Shown: positions 10,733 to 21,171, numbered from the stretch's first letter. The stretch: DNA of 64,000 nt from Agrostemma githago (GCA_958450325.1 OY288247.1:13196429-13260428), one strand, 5' to 3'. A program made the numbers and translations. The notes: a model not told the origin generated them from the sequence alone.

Positions 10733-13555
10733 ATGGCTGATGTTTCAACCAACTTTGCTGCGGTGGTGGTTGAGGCCAATCTTGTGGCGAACGCGAGTGA
10801 CTGGGTTTTGGACACAGGAGCATCGAGACATCTCTGTGCTAACAAGGACCTATTCGCTGAATTTGAAGATGTGGCTGATGGTGAAAAGGTTTACATGGGT
10901 AACTCTTCCTCTGCGCTGATCACAGGAAAAGGCAAGGTTTTTATTAAACTTACCTCTGGGAAAACTCTTGCTCTTCATAATGTTTTGTTTGTCCCTACTT
11001 TGCGTAGAAACCTAGTGTCTGGTGCCTTGTTAAACAAAGTTGGTGTGAAACTTGTTTTTCAGGCTGACAAGGTAGTAATGTCTCACAACGGGGATTTTGT
11101 GGGCAAGGGTTATCTCAGTGGGGGACTATTTATTTTGAACATTGAATCTTCTGCTTTTATATCGCTAAGTCTATTGATGTTTGGCATGCTAGATTAGGTC
11201 ACGTGAATTATGAATCGGTTAAAAAATTGAAAGCAATGTCGCTTATTCCTTCTTTAACCACCGAAGTCTTCACTAAATGTCCTTGTTGTGTAGAAGCTAA
11301 GTTTACTAAGAAGCCTAGTAAACCTGTTAAAACTAGACATACGAGTCTTCTTGAGTTAATTCACACCAACCTAGCTAACTTCAAGAGTACTATGAGTAGA
11401 GGAAGTAAATTTTATTATGTCACTTTTATTGATGATTACTCAAGGTACACTAAAGTGTATTTACTTAAGAATAAAAGTGAAGCTGAAGAGATGTTTATTA
11501 AATACAAAGCTGAGGTAGAAAATCAACTTGACAGAAAGATTAAAAGAGTCAGGTCTGATAGAGGTGGTGAATATGGCTCTAATTACTTAATAGATTTTTG
11601 CGAGAAAAATGGATTGATGCATGAGTCTAGCCCACCTTACCAACCTCAGTCCAATGGAGTAGCTAAACGTAAAAACAGAACTTTAAAGGAAATGATGAAT
11701 GCTATGCTTTTAAGTTCTGGCCTTTCTGACGATATGTGGGGGGAAGCGGTGCTTTCAGCTTATCACATTCTTAACAGAGTACCTCATAAGAAATTAGACA
11801 AGACGCCCTATGAATTTTGGAGGGGTTATGCCCCTAACTTAAGCTTTCTTAAAGTGTGGGGGTGTTTGGCTAAAGTTGGTTTACCAAGTTTTAAGAGGCC
11901 TACTATAGGATCTAAGACGTATGATTGCATTTTCATTGGTTATGCTCAAAACAGTGCTGCTTATAGATTCATGTCATTGAATGATCGTTCTATTTCTGAA
12001 GCAAGAGATGCCGAGTTTTTTGAGCATGTTCTTCCTTTAAAGAAAGTTATTGATTCACCTCCTGATTTGTCTGATGTGCCTATTAATCCTGTTGATAATT
12101 CTATGCATGCTAATAGTAGTACTGTTGATGATCATGCTAGTGAACCTAGAAGGAGTAAGAGGCCTAGAATTGAAAAGAATTTCGGAGATGATTTTATCAC
12201 AACGTTCTTAACTGAAAATGCTAGTGATGATTGTGCTTGCTTTGAATTTGTTTCTGCCTTTTTAATAGAAGATGACCCAAAAACGTATGATGAAGCTATG
12301 AGATCCATAGATGCTAATTTTTGGGAAGAAGCTATTAAAAATGAGTTGGATTCTATTGCATTTAATCAGACCTGGGAATTGACAGATTTGCCTAAGGGTA
12401 GTAAGCCCATTAGTAGTAAGTGGATTTTCAAAAGGAAACTGAGGCCTGACGGTACAATAGAAAGATTCAAAGCTAGACTTGTAGTGAGAGGGTTTACACA
12501 AAAGAAAGATATTGATTATTTCGATACCTACTCACCCGTGACTAAGATTTCCATCATTAGAACTCTTGTTGCTCTGGCTGCTATTCATGATCTTGTTGTT
12601 CATCAAATGGATGTTAAAACTGCTTTCTTGAATGGTGACCTAAAAGAAGAGATCTATATGACACAACCTGAGGGGTTTGTGGTAAAGGGTCAAGAGAGTA
12701 AGATGTGTAAATTGAGAAAATCGTTGTATGGTCTAAAACAAGCACCTAAACAATGGTATGAGAAATTTCACAACACTTTGATTGAGGATGGCTACATAAC
12801 TAACAATTCTGATTCATGTGTGTACTCTAAGATGTTTGGATCAGACTGTGTGATTATTTGCCTATATGTTGATGACATGCTAATTCTTGGTAGTAATTTA
12901 TTTGTTGTAAATAAAACCAAACAATTTTTGTCGTCACGTTTTGAGATGAAAGACTTAGGAGAGGCTGATGTTATTCTTGAAGTCAAATTGATCAGAAACT
13001 CATCTGGAATTTCCTTAAGTCAATCTCATTTTGCTGAGAAAGTGTTGAAGAAATTTGATAGTTTTGATGTTACACCTGCTAGAACTCCTTATGATGCTAG
13101 TATACCTCTGTGTAAGAACTTGGGTGAGAGTATATCACAAAAAGAGTATGCTAAGGTTATAGGAAGTGTGATGTTTCTCATGAACTGTACTCGACCTGAC
13201 ATTGCTTATGATGTTAGTAGGCTAAGTCGGTATACACATAACCCTAATAATGAACATTGGAATGCTCTTCATCGTTTACTAAGATACATGAAAGGGACAA
13301 TTAATTCATGTCTACATTTTGGTAAAATATCCTGCTGTGTTAGAGGGATTTACTGATGCGAACTGGATTAAAGGTAATGATGAAACAAGTTCTACAAGTG
13401 GTTATGTGTTCACCTTGGGAGGAGGAGCTATATCGTGGAAGTCTGCGAAACAGACTTGTATAGCAACCTCCACCATGGAGTCCAAGTTCATTGCTCTTGA
13501 GCTGGCAAGGGGGGGACAGGTTGCACCAGTCTCCTTACGGAACGACCATTTTTGA
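10733..13555 (+). pseudogene. Copia pol remnant: protease, integrase, RT, RNase H (gag deleted)
   Basis: Starts just 46 bp after the LTR with ATG 10733. Protease active site WVLDTGAS is near residue 15. A frameshift near 11160 ends this frame at 11195, and the GAG-pre-integrase domain continues in another frame (VWHARLGH). The integrase core has HTNLANFK where HTDL is usual and NGVAKRKN where NGVAERKN is usual, so two of the three DDE residues are lost. RT is well preserved (MDVKTAFLNG, YGLKQAP, YVDD). A further frameshift near 13320 precedes RNase H (FTDANW, STSGYVF, STMESKFIAL), which is cut short by a deletion near 13510-13560. Capsid/nucleocapsid and PBS are absent. Confidence 0.93.
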
Positions 13556-13757
13556 AGGTATGATATGTGTTGTGGGGGTCTCAACCGAAGTTCAATTAGG
13601 AATTCAAATCAAAAGATATTCACTAGTTGTAAGTAAGTTGTTGCCTCATCTCACTAAAACGTCAATTCAAGTCGTAAAGACATTGAACGTATAAGTATCC
13701 AATCCTTCCTTACCCAGGATTCTTTCTTTCTCATCTTTGTTTTCTCTTTGCCATCAG

Positions 13758-13765
13758 TGGGGGAT
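13758..13765 (+). other. Polypurine tract region of the copia element
   Basis: AGTGGGGGAT immediately before the TGTTGG of the 3' LTR; it would prime plus-strand DNA synthesis. Confidence 0.75.
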
Positions 13766-14657
13766 TGTTGGGTGATAGCAAAGTTGGAGTTGCTTTTCCT
13801 AACTCTTTTTTATCCCACATCGGTGGATTCTTTGACTTGAGAGCTCTTTATAAGACTCTCTTGTCTTCTCTTCATTAGTTGTGTGGCTATGGGCTTTTTA
13901 GGGGGTTTGGTGTGGTTGGGCCTTGATGACACACACGCACGCACGGCCCAGCTTGGGCTCCGGTTCGGGTTTTCTTTTTGGGTCTCGGGTTCCGTATGTG
14001 TGTCTAGATTCTTTGGGCCAGGTTGTGCTGTCTAGGTTCAGTGGGTTGAACAGATTCTTGGCTGTTATGATTGTGATATTAAGAGCCTTAATTACGTGTT
14101 TATGGCTCTTAATTGTGTCGTTTTTGAATCTGTTACAGGCTCCTCTCAAGCCTATAAATACTGATGTCTGCTGCACAATTCTACATCACAAAATACAATA
14201 TACTCTACCTCTCTCACACTTTTATTGTTTCTCTTCTCTTTTTCCTGGGTACTATTTTGTTCGTTCCAAGTTCACGCACTTGAGTGGTCGAGTTAGTGGA
14301 CTGCAGTCTTAACCTTGGGAAACTAACGACGTTGCAGACGATAACCATCGTGTCGTGCCGATATAGTTTTCAAGTCAGTGGTTGTTATACCACGGCACTG
14401 CTTTTCTTCTGTCCCGAATCTGTTTGCTCTTCGGTTTCTGTCCCTTGTAGCCTTACGGTTCCTGTCCCTTTTTGTTGCCGTCGGTTTACTCGGTTCTGCT
14501 GCTTCTCGACTGTTCTATACAGTCTGTTGCCTTCGGGTTTTGTGCACTGCTACTGCTTCGTTACTTTGTGTAGCCTGTCCCTCTCGGTTTACTGTTTCTG
14601 CCCGTGTTGCCTGTTTCGGTTTGCTACTTCTCGTTTTTATTGTTTCGGCGTCCAACA
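13766..14657 (+). repeat. 3' LTR of the copia element
   Basis: 892 bp, near-identical to the 5' LTR. Differences include TTGG/GGGT near the start, an indel cluster near 13882-13895, and scattered transitions. Ends GTCCAACA, followed by the target duplication GTTAT. Confidence 0.95.
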
Positions 14658-14662
14658 GTTAT

Positions 14663-15041
14663 TAGCTCGAATCAGTGTTGTCTTTGTGAAGAGAATGTGG
14701 AATCTGTGCCGCATTTATTTTTTGAGTGCAGGTACAGCTCTGAAGTTCTAAATAACATTGAAGGATGGCTACAATATAAAATGGATCGCATCCTTTTCTT
14801 GGGGAAGGATTTGCCTATTCGGCGGTCTAAGTTTCAACGGAGAGTGATGCGTGCTGTTTGGAATGCTGTATGCTATCACATATGGAGACAGAGAAATTCG
14901 TGCTATATGGGTTATATTTTGGTAAGGCCAGATATTTTGTGTCATAGGACCAAGGCTGAGATGAGAAGTCGTATAATAGGATTAATTAGGGGACCTTTGG
15001 CTGCTAAGGATCACGATTGGATTAATCGGCTCTTTACCTAG
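14663..15041 (+). pseudogene. LINE ORF2 fragment: zf-RVT C-terminus
   Basis: Right-hand part of the LINE ORF2, cut off by the copia insertion. It has the cysteine/histidine pattern CCLCEENVESVPHLFFEC of the zf-RVT domain and ends at a stop at 15039-15041, followed by the LINE 3' UTR. The codon phase matches the left part if the copia element and one copy of its 5-bp duplication are ignored, so the insertion hit a frame that was still open here. Confidence 0.9.
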
Positions 15042-15132
15042 ATGGTGGTTTCATAGATTGTAATTATGGTGCTATAAGTCTTTTGTACACTTGAAATTTT
15101 GATTAATATTACTTACATTTTACCAAAAAAAA

Positions 15133-15633
15133 AACTTCAATTCATATATAGTTTGCAACTTTAGATCATATATTGTAACTCCAATCATGTTCGTATATCA
15201 TTCACTTGAAATCATGTAAAAAAACTCCTACTAATCAACAAAATGAATGGTGATGAAGATAAAATCAAAACAAAACAAGAAGAGAATAAATTAGAGTAAT
15301 TAAAAAAAATCTGATTTTTTTTTAAATTATGATTGTATGGAATTGAAGAAGAGAGAAGATATTATTGGTAGAATAGTTAATTAGTATTGGGATTTGGCTT
15401 GGTTGATTAATTGATGTGGTGGAGAAAAAATGTGTAGGGTTTATTTTGGAGGGATGAGTTGTTAGTGATAGGTTAGGTGTGTTTTTCATTTAATGCCAAA
15501 TCTACTCTCTTAATTACTTAATTGCAAAGCTAATCTCAACCCTTGATCTAAAGTTAATCCAATGACTAACAATAGAACTTAGGAACTTAATTTTACCCTA
15601 GACCTTATTAGAACTCTCCTCTATATATATATA
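15133..15633. mobile_element. Right flank of element A after the LINE
   Basis: Holds the tail of the TGTAACTTCA-type array (15133-15195), an AT-rich non-coding stretch and the right inverted terminus ending in CTCCTCTATATATA. No gene is seen. Confidence 0.5.
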
Positions 15634-15759
15634 TAGAGAGAGAAATTGCATCCGGTGAGTTGGTCTTCTTTAAATGAGTCCGTCCCGCAAATCACAACCA
15701 CATGATCAAATCAGATGAATGGCTGAGATTCAATCACAGCGTCACGAGATTAACAATAA

Positions 15760-16015
15760 CACTGTTACAGTAACAGAACACTATTACAGTAACACAAAAA
15801 TCATACTGTGACAGTGTCACAGTTATAAGGAATTACAATAATAATGTCACACTAATAATGTCACAGTAATATGAAATTAAAGAGTTATAAATATCTTGCT
15901 GTGACACTGTCACAGTAATAAGAAATTACAGTAATAATGTCACAGTAATAATGTCACAGCGTCACGAGATTAACAGTAGCACTGTTACAGTAACAGAGCA
16001 CTATTACAGTAACAC
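15760..16015. repeat. Array of short palindromic words (GTTACAGTAAC / GTGACACTGTCAC)
   Basis: Repeated variants of ACTGTTACAGTAACAG, TGTGACAGTGTCACAG and AATAATGTCACAGTAATA are packed together. Near-identical passages begin at about 15740 and 15959 (GTCACGAGATTAACA), indicating an internal duplication of about 219 bp. Confidence 0.75.
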
Positions 16016-16165
16016 AAACTAAAATCACAAGATGAAGATATCAAATTACAGAGCGTAATGATTTGCCGGTCATCTAACCTTTACAACGAAGTATATCCAG
16101 CATCGTAAACAAGAATATGTGATAATCGTCGATCTAATCCCCTAATCCGACGGCCCACACCGCTC

Positions 16166-16255
16166 TATATATAAACCAACACTCCCTCGATCAGTGTGAA
16201 TGTGTGATTATTCCTTAATCCCTAAATTCTCCACATTTCTCGTCTCCTATATAAA
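16166..16255 (+). promoter_or_regulatory. Captured promoter-like region with two TATA boxes
   Basis: TATATATAA (16166-16174) and TATATAAA (16248-16255) precede a C/T-rich leader-like stretch and the coding-like piece, in plant promoter order. Inferred from arrangement only. Confidence 0.35.
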
Positions 16256-16353
16256 CAACACTCACTCTGTTCTTTCTACTACTGCTACTACGTCATACTT
16301 CAAAAATCAAAATTCCTAAATTCGTGATTCGATTGATTGATTGATTGATTGCG

Positions 16354-16515
16354 ATAACGGCGGCAACTGAGGAAGTGATTCAGACGGCGGCAAACGAGGA
16401 GGAAGTTGCGGCGGTGGAGGTGAAAGGCGGCGATATGGTGGCGAAGAAGGAGAAAGCTGCGAAACCTAGGAAGATGATTTTCTTGAGAATTCGTACATTT
16501 TGCATGGAATTGTGA
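16354..16515 (+). pseudogene. Captured histone H1-like N-terminal fragment
   Basis: An open frame of 53 codons begins with ATA where an initiator ATG would be expected, and reads as an Ala/Glu/Lys-rich peptide with TAATEEV near the start and VAKKEKAAKPRK at codons 29-40. This resembles the N-terminal tail of plant linker histone H1. After PRK the frame enters unrelated sequence and stops at 16513. The globular domain is missing. Another lysine/alanine-rich nuclear protein is possible because the match rests on composition and short motifs. Confidence 0.4.
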
Positions 16516-16763
16516 GTGAATTGATTGAATCATTGTTTGTTTTTCGTGATTAAGTTGAGTTGATGACGGTGTGGTTGAAATTAGATGGGTAACTGGAAAG
16601 GGAAATAAAAAGGAGGGGAGAGACGATTTCAACTGAGATGTACTCTTATTGATTAGTCAGCATAGGCGACGTGGCATCATCTGGTGCGTCTAATGCAAGA
16701 AGATCTGATGGTGTATAATTGCGGGACGGACTCATTTAAATGAAGGGACTCACCGGATCCTCA

Positions 16764-16773
<10 letters not shown>

Positions 16774-16813
<40 letters not shown>
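16774..16813. repeat. (TA)n microsatellite between elements B and C
   Basis: About 20 TA units at the junction of two inverted-repeat elements. Confidence 0.9.
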
Positions 16814-16816
<3 letters not shown>

Positions 16817-17282
16817 ATAATGTGAGAACCATCAACTTGGTGAGAACCTTGAGAACTCCATTAAATTAATATTTTTTTTTTCAAAATTTAATGACATATT
16901 TGAATTCGTCGTATAATTTAATGGTTGGGTAACATATTTTTCGGTAAAAAAAATCTCGTCTAGTGATGGAAACGGAAACTTGTAATTTTAGTGTACCTAA
17001 TACTCGTTTCAGTGTATCTAATTTTTTTGATGTACCTTATTGCACTTTTAGTGTACCTTAATTGCATTTCAGTGTACCTTTTGAATTTTTCGTGAATAAA
17101 TAGCAATTTTTCTTAATATTTTTAATAAAATATGATTAGTTATACCTAATAAAGTATTTGAATACATGAAGCCAAGGGTAAATTAGTCATCTAAATTTTC
17201 GGGGAAAAAATTGATTGAGTTTGGAGTGAGGTTCTCACGGTTCTCATCAAGTGGTGGTTCTCACCGGATCTTGACTCTCTCT
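16814..17282. mobile_element. Element C: small inverted-repeat element
   Basis: Left GTGAGAACCATCAACTTGGT (from 16821) pairs with right ATCAAGTGGTGGTTCTCAC (to about 17263), then CGGATCTTGACTCT and a CT/TA edge. The interior has about five degenerate copies of TTTCAGTGTACCTAAT (16990-17090), echoing the short tandem array in element A. About 470 bp, no coding capacity. Confidence 0.65.
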
Positions 17283-17330
17283 CTCTATATTATTAAAAGG
17301 CAATCCAAAATAAGTATTTTTGATGATTTC
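17283..17330 (+). mobile_element. Helitron-like 5' terminus
   Basis: TCTATATTATTAAAAGGCAA followed by a CCACGTGG word at about 17340 resembles the 5' end of plant Helitrons. No matching hairpin plus CTAG terminus is found before the eL34 gene, so only this end is supported. Confidence 0.4.
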
Positions 17331-17653
17331 TAAACAACGCCACGTGGAGGCCTTGTATCTATAACTATTTTTTCATAATTTCATGTAATACTTTACCTTT
17401 CCACTCCCCCTATAGAGTTTTCTTGACTCAAACTTGTATCCATAATCTTATAAATTTAATAAATTGAATGAATTTATAATTAGAATTGAGCTAATCGATC
17501 ATAATTGAATAAAAATGGATGGTTTCTAGGATTAGGGTTAGGGTCAGGGTGAGGGAGTAATAAAATTATGGACATATAACAAAAAAAAGGTGTAAAAATT
17601 ACTCGATTGAGTAAGATGTGTACTCCTACGTAGAGTAACTTCATTCTTTTAAA
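17331..17653. other. Non-coding spacer with degenerate telomere-like motif
   Basis: AT-rich spacer holding GGATTAGGGTTAGGGTCAGG near 17528-17550, a short degenerate run of the plant telomere word. No gene. Confidence 0.4.
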
Positions 17654-17966
17654 GGGCTCGCTTGGGATGAGAGTAATTTATTAAGGGGTAATGGTTCTAA
17701 CCTGAACTAAAAAATGAAGGAGATGAGTGGTTAGTGTTTCTATTTTGTGGTGTAAAGGGGAGAAGGGAGTAACAATTACCCCATATGGGAGTAATGCATT
17801 ACTTATGGGGAGGGGAGTAATGTATTACCCCAAAAGAAGTCATATTAGTGTCATTTTGATCTCTTTTTCTTCATTTCCGCTTAGCACCATCACTACCCTC
17901 CTCCATTTTTTAGTTCATTTTAGCTTCATTACGCCTTAATGCATTACTCCATCTCAAGCGAGCCCC
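17654..17966. mobile_element. MITE with GGGCTCGCTTG inverted ends
   Basis: Left GGGCTCGCTTGGGATGAGAG and right (complemented) GGGCTCGCTTGAGATGGAG are inverted repeats about 313 bp apart. Inside, further inverted motifs (ATTACCCC / GGGGTAAT) suggest a foldback structure. The flanks (TTAAA and CAAGG) give no clean duplication, so the superfamily is not assigned. Confidence 0.65.
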
Positions 17967-18023
17967 AAGGGAAATAAATAAACGTAAATACGACACATAA
18001 AGCACATCAAATATGCTCAAATT

Positions 18024-18089
18024 TGGGCCGTGAAATACAAAGATTGTCTAAAAGTTCCACCTAAAGAAAGTCCATAAAAACTAGGGTTT
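18024..18089 (+). promoter_or_regulatory. eL34 promoter: site II element and telo box
   Basis: TGGGCC (18024-18029), a site II element, and TAGGGTTT (18082-18089), a telo box, lie 150 and 90 bp before the eL34 start codon. This pair is typical of plant ribosomal-protein promoters, where TCP factors and telo-box binding proteins link expression to cell division. Confidence 0.7.
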
Positions 18090-18172
18090 ATATTCATTAC
18101 CTTCTCCGACCATCCTAAAAACTATCTGTATTAGCCGCCAACACTTTGAGAGTTTTATTCGATTTGGGGAAA

Positions 18173-21171
18173 ATGGTGCAGCGTCTCACTTACCGCAGGC
18201 GGCATAGTTATGCCACCAAATCCAATCAACACCGTATCGTCAAAACACCTGGTATTGTAGATAACTTGAAAGCTATACACTTTTTATTTCAGTTCATCTA
18301 TATTTTCTGGGTTTCGTTTTTATTGATGTGGGAATTTGAGGGCGTTTTCCCAATTTTGATCTTACGCTCATTTTGATTGCTATTTAGAAATTGGATAAAA
18401 CCCTAATCGATAGAATTGTGGGTACTGTTTTGCATTTGTGGGTACGGTCTTAGCTAGTTAGCTGACAATTGTGAATAGAATTGAAGTTTTAGAGGTGCTT
18501 AATGGTTGATTAAACATAATTTGTGTTTTTTTTGATATTTTGTGTTTTTTTTGATATTTCATCCACATTTTGATATTTTGTGTTTTTTTTGGTTTTATGA
18601 ATAACCAAAGTTACCTTGAGGACATGTTTATTTAGGGTGGATGCTTGATTTCAATCATCTGTACAAATGGTTGAAGCTAGGAGTTTGGACCTAACATTTT
18701 TTTTGTGTTTGGTGGTTTTAAGGTGGTCGTCTGGTGTACCAGACCACCAAGAAGAGAGCCAGCGGTCCGAAGTGCCCTGTTACTGGAAAGAGGATCCAAG
18801 GAGTATGTTCATGTTCTCTCTTTGGACTGCATTCATTTAGCAGTGTCATTTTTAGAGTGTACTTGTGCTTATGGATTGCTGAATGACTATATATGCTTGT
18901 TTTCACGACTTTCTTACTTACAATGGTAATATCTTTATGGTGCTTTATGGTTATATCTTTGTGCAGTCTACTAATTGTCTACTATCAATAAAGCTTTTTC
19001 ATAAAATGATTTTACTTATGCTCTCTTTATTCCCGCATTGTTGTTTGTAAGGGTGGGAAGGAGTGTTTGGAGTTAATACAAAGGAGTGTTTGGAGTCTGT
19101 TCTGAATATTACGGGGAAAGAGAGGTGTATGATAGCTACAGATGTCTAGGCTGGGAAGAAGAGGTGGACAGCAGGGGCTAGATTGTTGTGATTGGTTATT
19201 GTAAGGATTAGGCAATGGGGTTGGGGTCGGGGTTGGGCTATTAGGATAGCATTGGGTGCTGCGATCGGGAGATGGAGGGAGGGTGAAAGGTCGATGATAC
19301 AGCGTAGTATTTGGATAAGTGATGGAGGAACGAGAGAAGGTGATGGCGTGGTTTTGGTTATTGATTGCAGATGAGTTTGGTAGGGTTTATGGTTTCTAAA
19401 TTTTTCATTGTAGTCCAAGCTGGTTAACATATGACCTCTTTTAGAATTTACTGTGTTCTTTGGAATTTTACTAGCAGATAATTGTGAAATTTCCAAATTC
19501 AAGCAAAGACCAAGGTAATTGTGAAGTTATATAAAGGGGAAAGTGGTAAAAATATTTGGAAACAAAGGTGAGTGCTTAGTGCGATTCCAGAAAAAGATAA
19601 AATGAGAAGTAGATAATAGAGCCCACTTTAAAGCTTTGTTTGGAGTCTCAGTGGGGTCGGGATGATTTGGAGGGTAAAGGAGGGGGAGGAAAGGGAGTGA
19701 TGCAACTTTCCTTGTTCGAGGGTATGGTGATTTATTTGCACTTTTATAAGTCACAATGACAGCAAATAACAGATGAAAAGAATGATCCCAAGTAATACTT
19801 CAAAAGATGGGCAACCCAAAAAGGGAAGTATGATGTTTAACTCATGGACAAAACCTATCATTTTTTGTTCTAATCTAACTGTTTTGACAGCCTTTAAATT
19901 CTTGCTGTATCTTTTGACATGAAAAGGTTTGGCAATTTCAGTTAAGAAGAAAAAATGTCTGCTATATTTCTGAAGCATTCTTGTACTATTTGATTGTAAG
20001 CTGATCATTCTGGATTTCTAGGATTGCTTGTCATACGCTATTTCTTTTTGTATTGGATATTAGTTGCTGATCAATGTTGTATGTTTTTCATGTTTTTGGA
20101 TGATACGTTTAGCCTGTGCACACCAAAAAGTCACTTATACATTGTGCACTTGGTAAGTTATACTCATGTTCTTACATCAACTTTCCTGTTTTTGGTCATT
20201 GTACATTTGTACTCATGTCCATTACAACGCTAAGGATGTGGCCAGGTGAGTAATGTATTATTGCCGACATGACCATTCTCCTATCAAAGTTAAATGGAGG
20301 TGTTCTTGAGCATATATTATGATTTTTTTGTAGCTCTGTCCTCAATTTACGATAAAGTCACCAGCTTTATTATACTGTCGTATAGAGCCCAACACTTCCA
20401 CATGGTTTGGTGAAGTATTTAATGTAGTCCGTAACTTGTGTCAGTTCATTGTCGTTTGCATGTTGTAATTTGTGAGGGGAATGCTGTGCAGGACTTATTG
20501 TCGATGGCTGTTAGTAGTATTGTCCACTTGTTCCTTGTCTTTTATGTTTAATTCTAATTTTATGTTGATAAGCTGTATTTCATGTTTATATGACTTGAAA
20601 AACTGAACTATTTCACTCGGATTTATATGCTTGAACTGCTTGGTTTCTCTTTTCTTTGCATTTTGACCCCTTGTAGGAGTGCATCTATCATTCTCTAAAA
20701 GTAATGTATCTATCTTGATACCAAATTATTTGGCCAGCTACACAGAGTATCCTGAATTTTGGTGGAGCTCTGAATCTTATTGTGAAAAAATATCAAGATT
20801 CATAATTTGTGGTTTGGATGTTGCTTATGTTTGGTGACTGGGAACTTGTGAACAGATTCCACACTTGAGGCCAACTGAATATAAGAGAAGTAGACTGCCT
20901 AGGAACAGGCGGACTGTGAATCGTCCCTATGGTGGAGTACTATCTGGTGGAGCTGTTCGTGAGAGGTTTGTGTTGGATATTCGCTGCTCATGAATCATAC
21001 AGCAATTTTTATCGATTAATCCACATATAAGATATTAGTCGTGGTCCTTGATGATATTAACTGATTGTGTCGTGCAGGATTATCCGAGCTTTCTTGATAG
21101 AAGAGCAGAAGATTGTGAAGAAGGTTTTGAAGATCCAGAAGACCAAAGAAAAGCAGGCTTCGAAAAGCTAG
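18173..21171 (+). CDS. RPL34: 60S ribosomal protein L34 (eL34), four exons
   Basis: Exons 18173-18251, 18723-18802, 20856-20965 and 21078-21171 join to 363 bp, 120 residues plus stop, the usual plant eL34 length. All introns are GT-AG. The start MVQRLTYRRRHSYATKSNQH is the conserved eL34 N-terminus; exon 2 gives LVYQTTKKRASGPKCPVTGK with a CPVTGK zinc-site remnant, exon 3 RLPRNRRTVNRPYGGVLSGG, exon 4 IRAFLIEEQKIVKKVLKIQK. The protein is a basic component of the cytosolic large ribosomal subunit. Intron 2 is long (2,053 bp). Site II and telo-box motifs precede it and an AATAAA lies at 21391. No disabling change is seen, so it is probably functional. Confidence 0.96.
18803..20855 (+). other. 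Long second intron of eL34
   Basis: T-rich plant intron with GT at 18803 and AG at 20854-20855. Contains a duplicated AAGGAGTGTTTGGAGT (about 19058-19098) and a G-rich patch at 19205-19275. Open frames on either strand are short and unrecognised. I found no convincing snoRNA C/D boxes. Confidence 0.7.

Larger units (their letters stand above)
9794..14657 (+). mobile_element. Ty1/copia LTR retrotransposon (defective), TSD GTTAT
   Basis: Two LTRs (9794-10686 and 13766-14657), both starting TGTTGG and ending GTCCAACA, enclose a protease-integrase-RT-RNase H reading region, the copia domain order. The 5-bp duplication GTTAT is exact (9789-9793 and 14658-14662). I count about 28 differences between the LTRs (about 3%), mostly transitions. 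The internal region lacks a primer-binding site and gag, and pol is frameshifted and mutated, so the copy is not autonomous. Confidence 0.95.
7717..15134 (+). mobile_element. 5'-truncated L1-type LINE, split by a copia element
   Basis: The LINE body is 7717-9793 plus 14663-15134 (about 2.5 kb without the insertion). It lacks ORF1 and the endonuclease, the usual outcome of incomplete target-primed reverse transcription. The 3' end is TTACATTTTACC followed by a poly(A) run at 15123-15134. AACTTCAATTCAT occurs at 7695-7707 and again right after the tail at 15133-15145, compatible with a 13-bp target duplication, although the host array makes chance similarity possible. Confidence 0.85.
6381..15633. 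mobile_element. Element A: large inverted-repeat element bordered by TA microsatellite
   Basis: The left terminus (about 6386-6470: GAGAAGAGATCATATAAG..., then GTCCTAAGTTC) is an imperfect inverted repeat of the right terminus (about 15530-15620: ...GAACTTAGGAAC..., then AGAACTCTCCTC). Both outer edges are TATATATA runs. The own interior is about 1.9 kb; the rest is the LINE plus copia insertion. It includes a splice-like genic piece (6552-7364) and a short tandem array (7424-7716, resuming at 15133). No transposase is visible, so the superfamily is open. Confidence 0.55.
15634..16773. mobile_element. Element B: inverted-repeat element with captured genic DNA
   Basis: Left end ATCCGGTGAGT...AAATGAGTCCGTCCCGCAA (about 15650-15692) and right end TTGCGGGACGGACTCATTTA...ACTCACCGGATC (about 16718-16760) are clear inverted repeats. 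Outer edges are TATA runs shared with elements A and C. Inside are palindrome-rich repeats based on GTTACAGTAACA and GTGACACTGTCACAG (15760-16015), then a promoter-like and coding-like piece (16125-16515). No transposase is visible. Confidence 0.65.

Noticed and set aside
10352..10919. Open frames in the copia LTR on both strands
   Set aside because: Composition-driven (T/C-rich LTR); the same frames recur in the other LTR and none matches a gene.
15740..16015. CRISPR-like array of repeated words in element B
   Set aside because: Repeats are degenerate palindromes with no constant unit or unique spacers, and the DNA is plant nuclear.
16300..16632. 110-codon minus-strand frame
   Set aside because: Antisense shadow of the H1-like fragment in element B.
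17528..17550. Telomere-like GGATTAGGGTTAGGGTCAGG
   Set aside because: Only two to three degenerate units; too short to be called an interstitial telomere.
18803..20855. snoRNA in the eL34 intron
   Set aside because: Looked for RTGATGA and CTGA boxes with terminal stems; no convincing pair was found.
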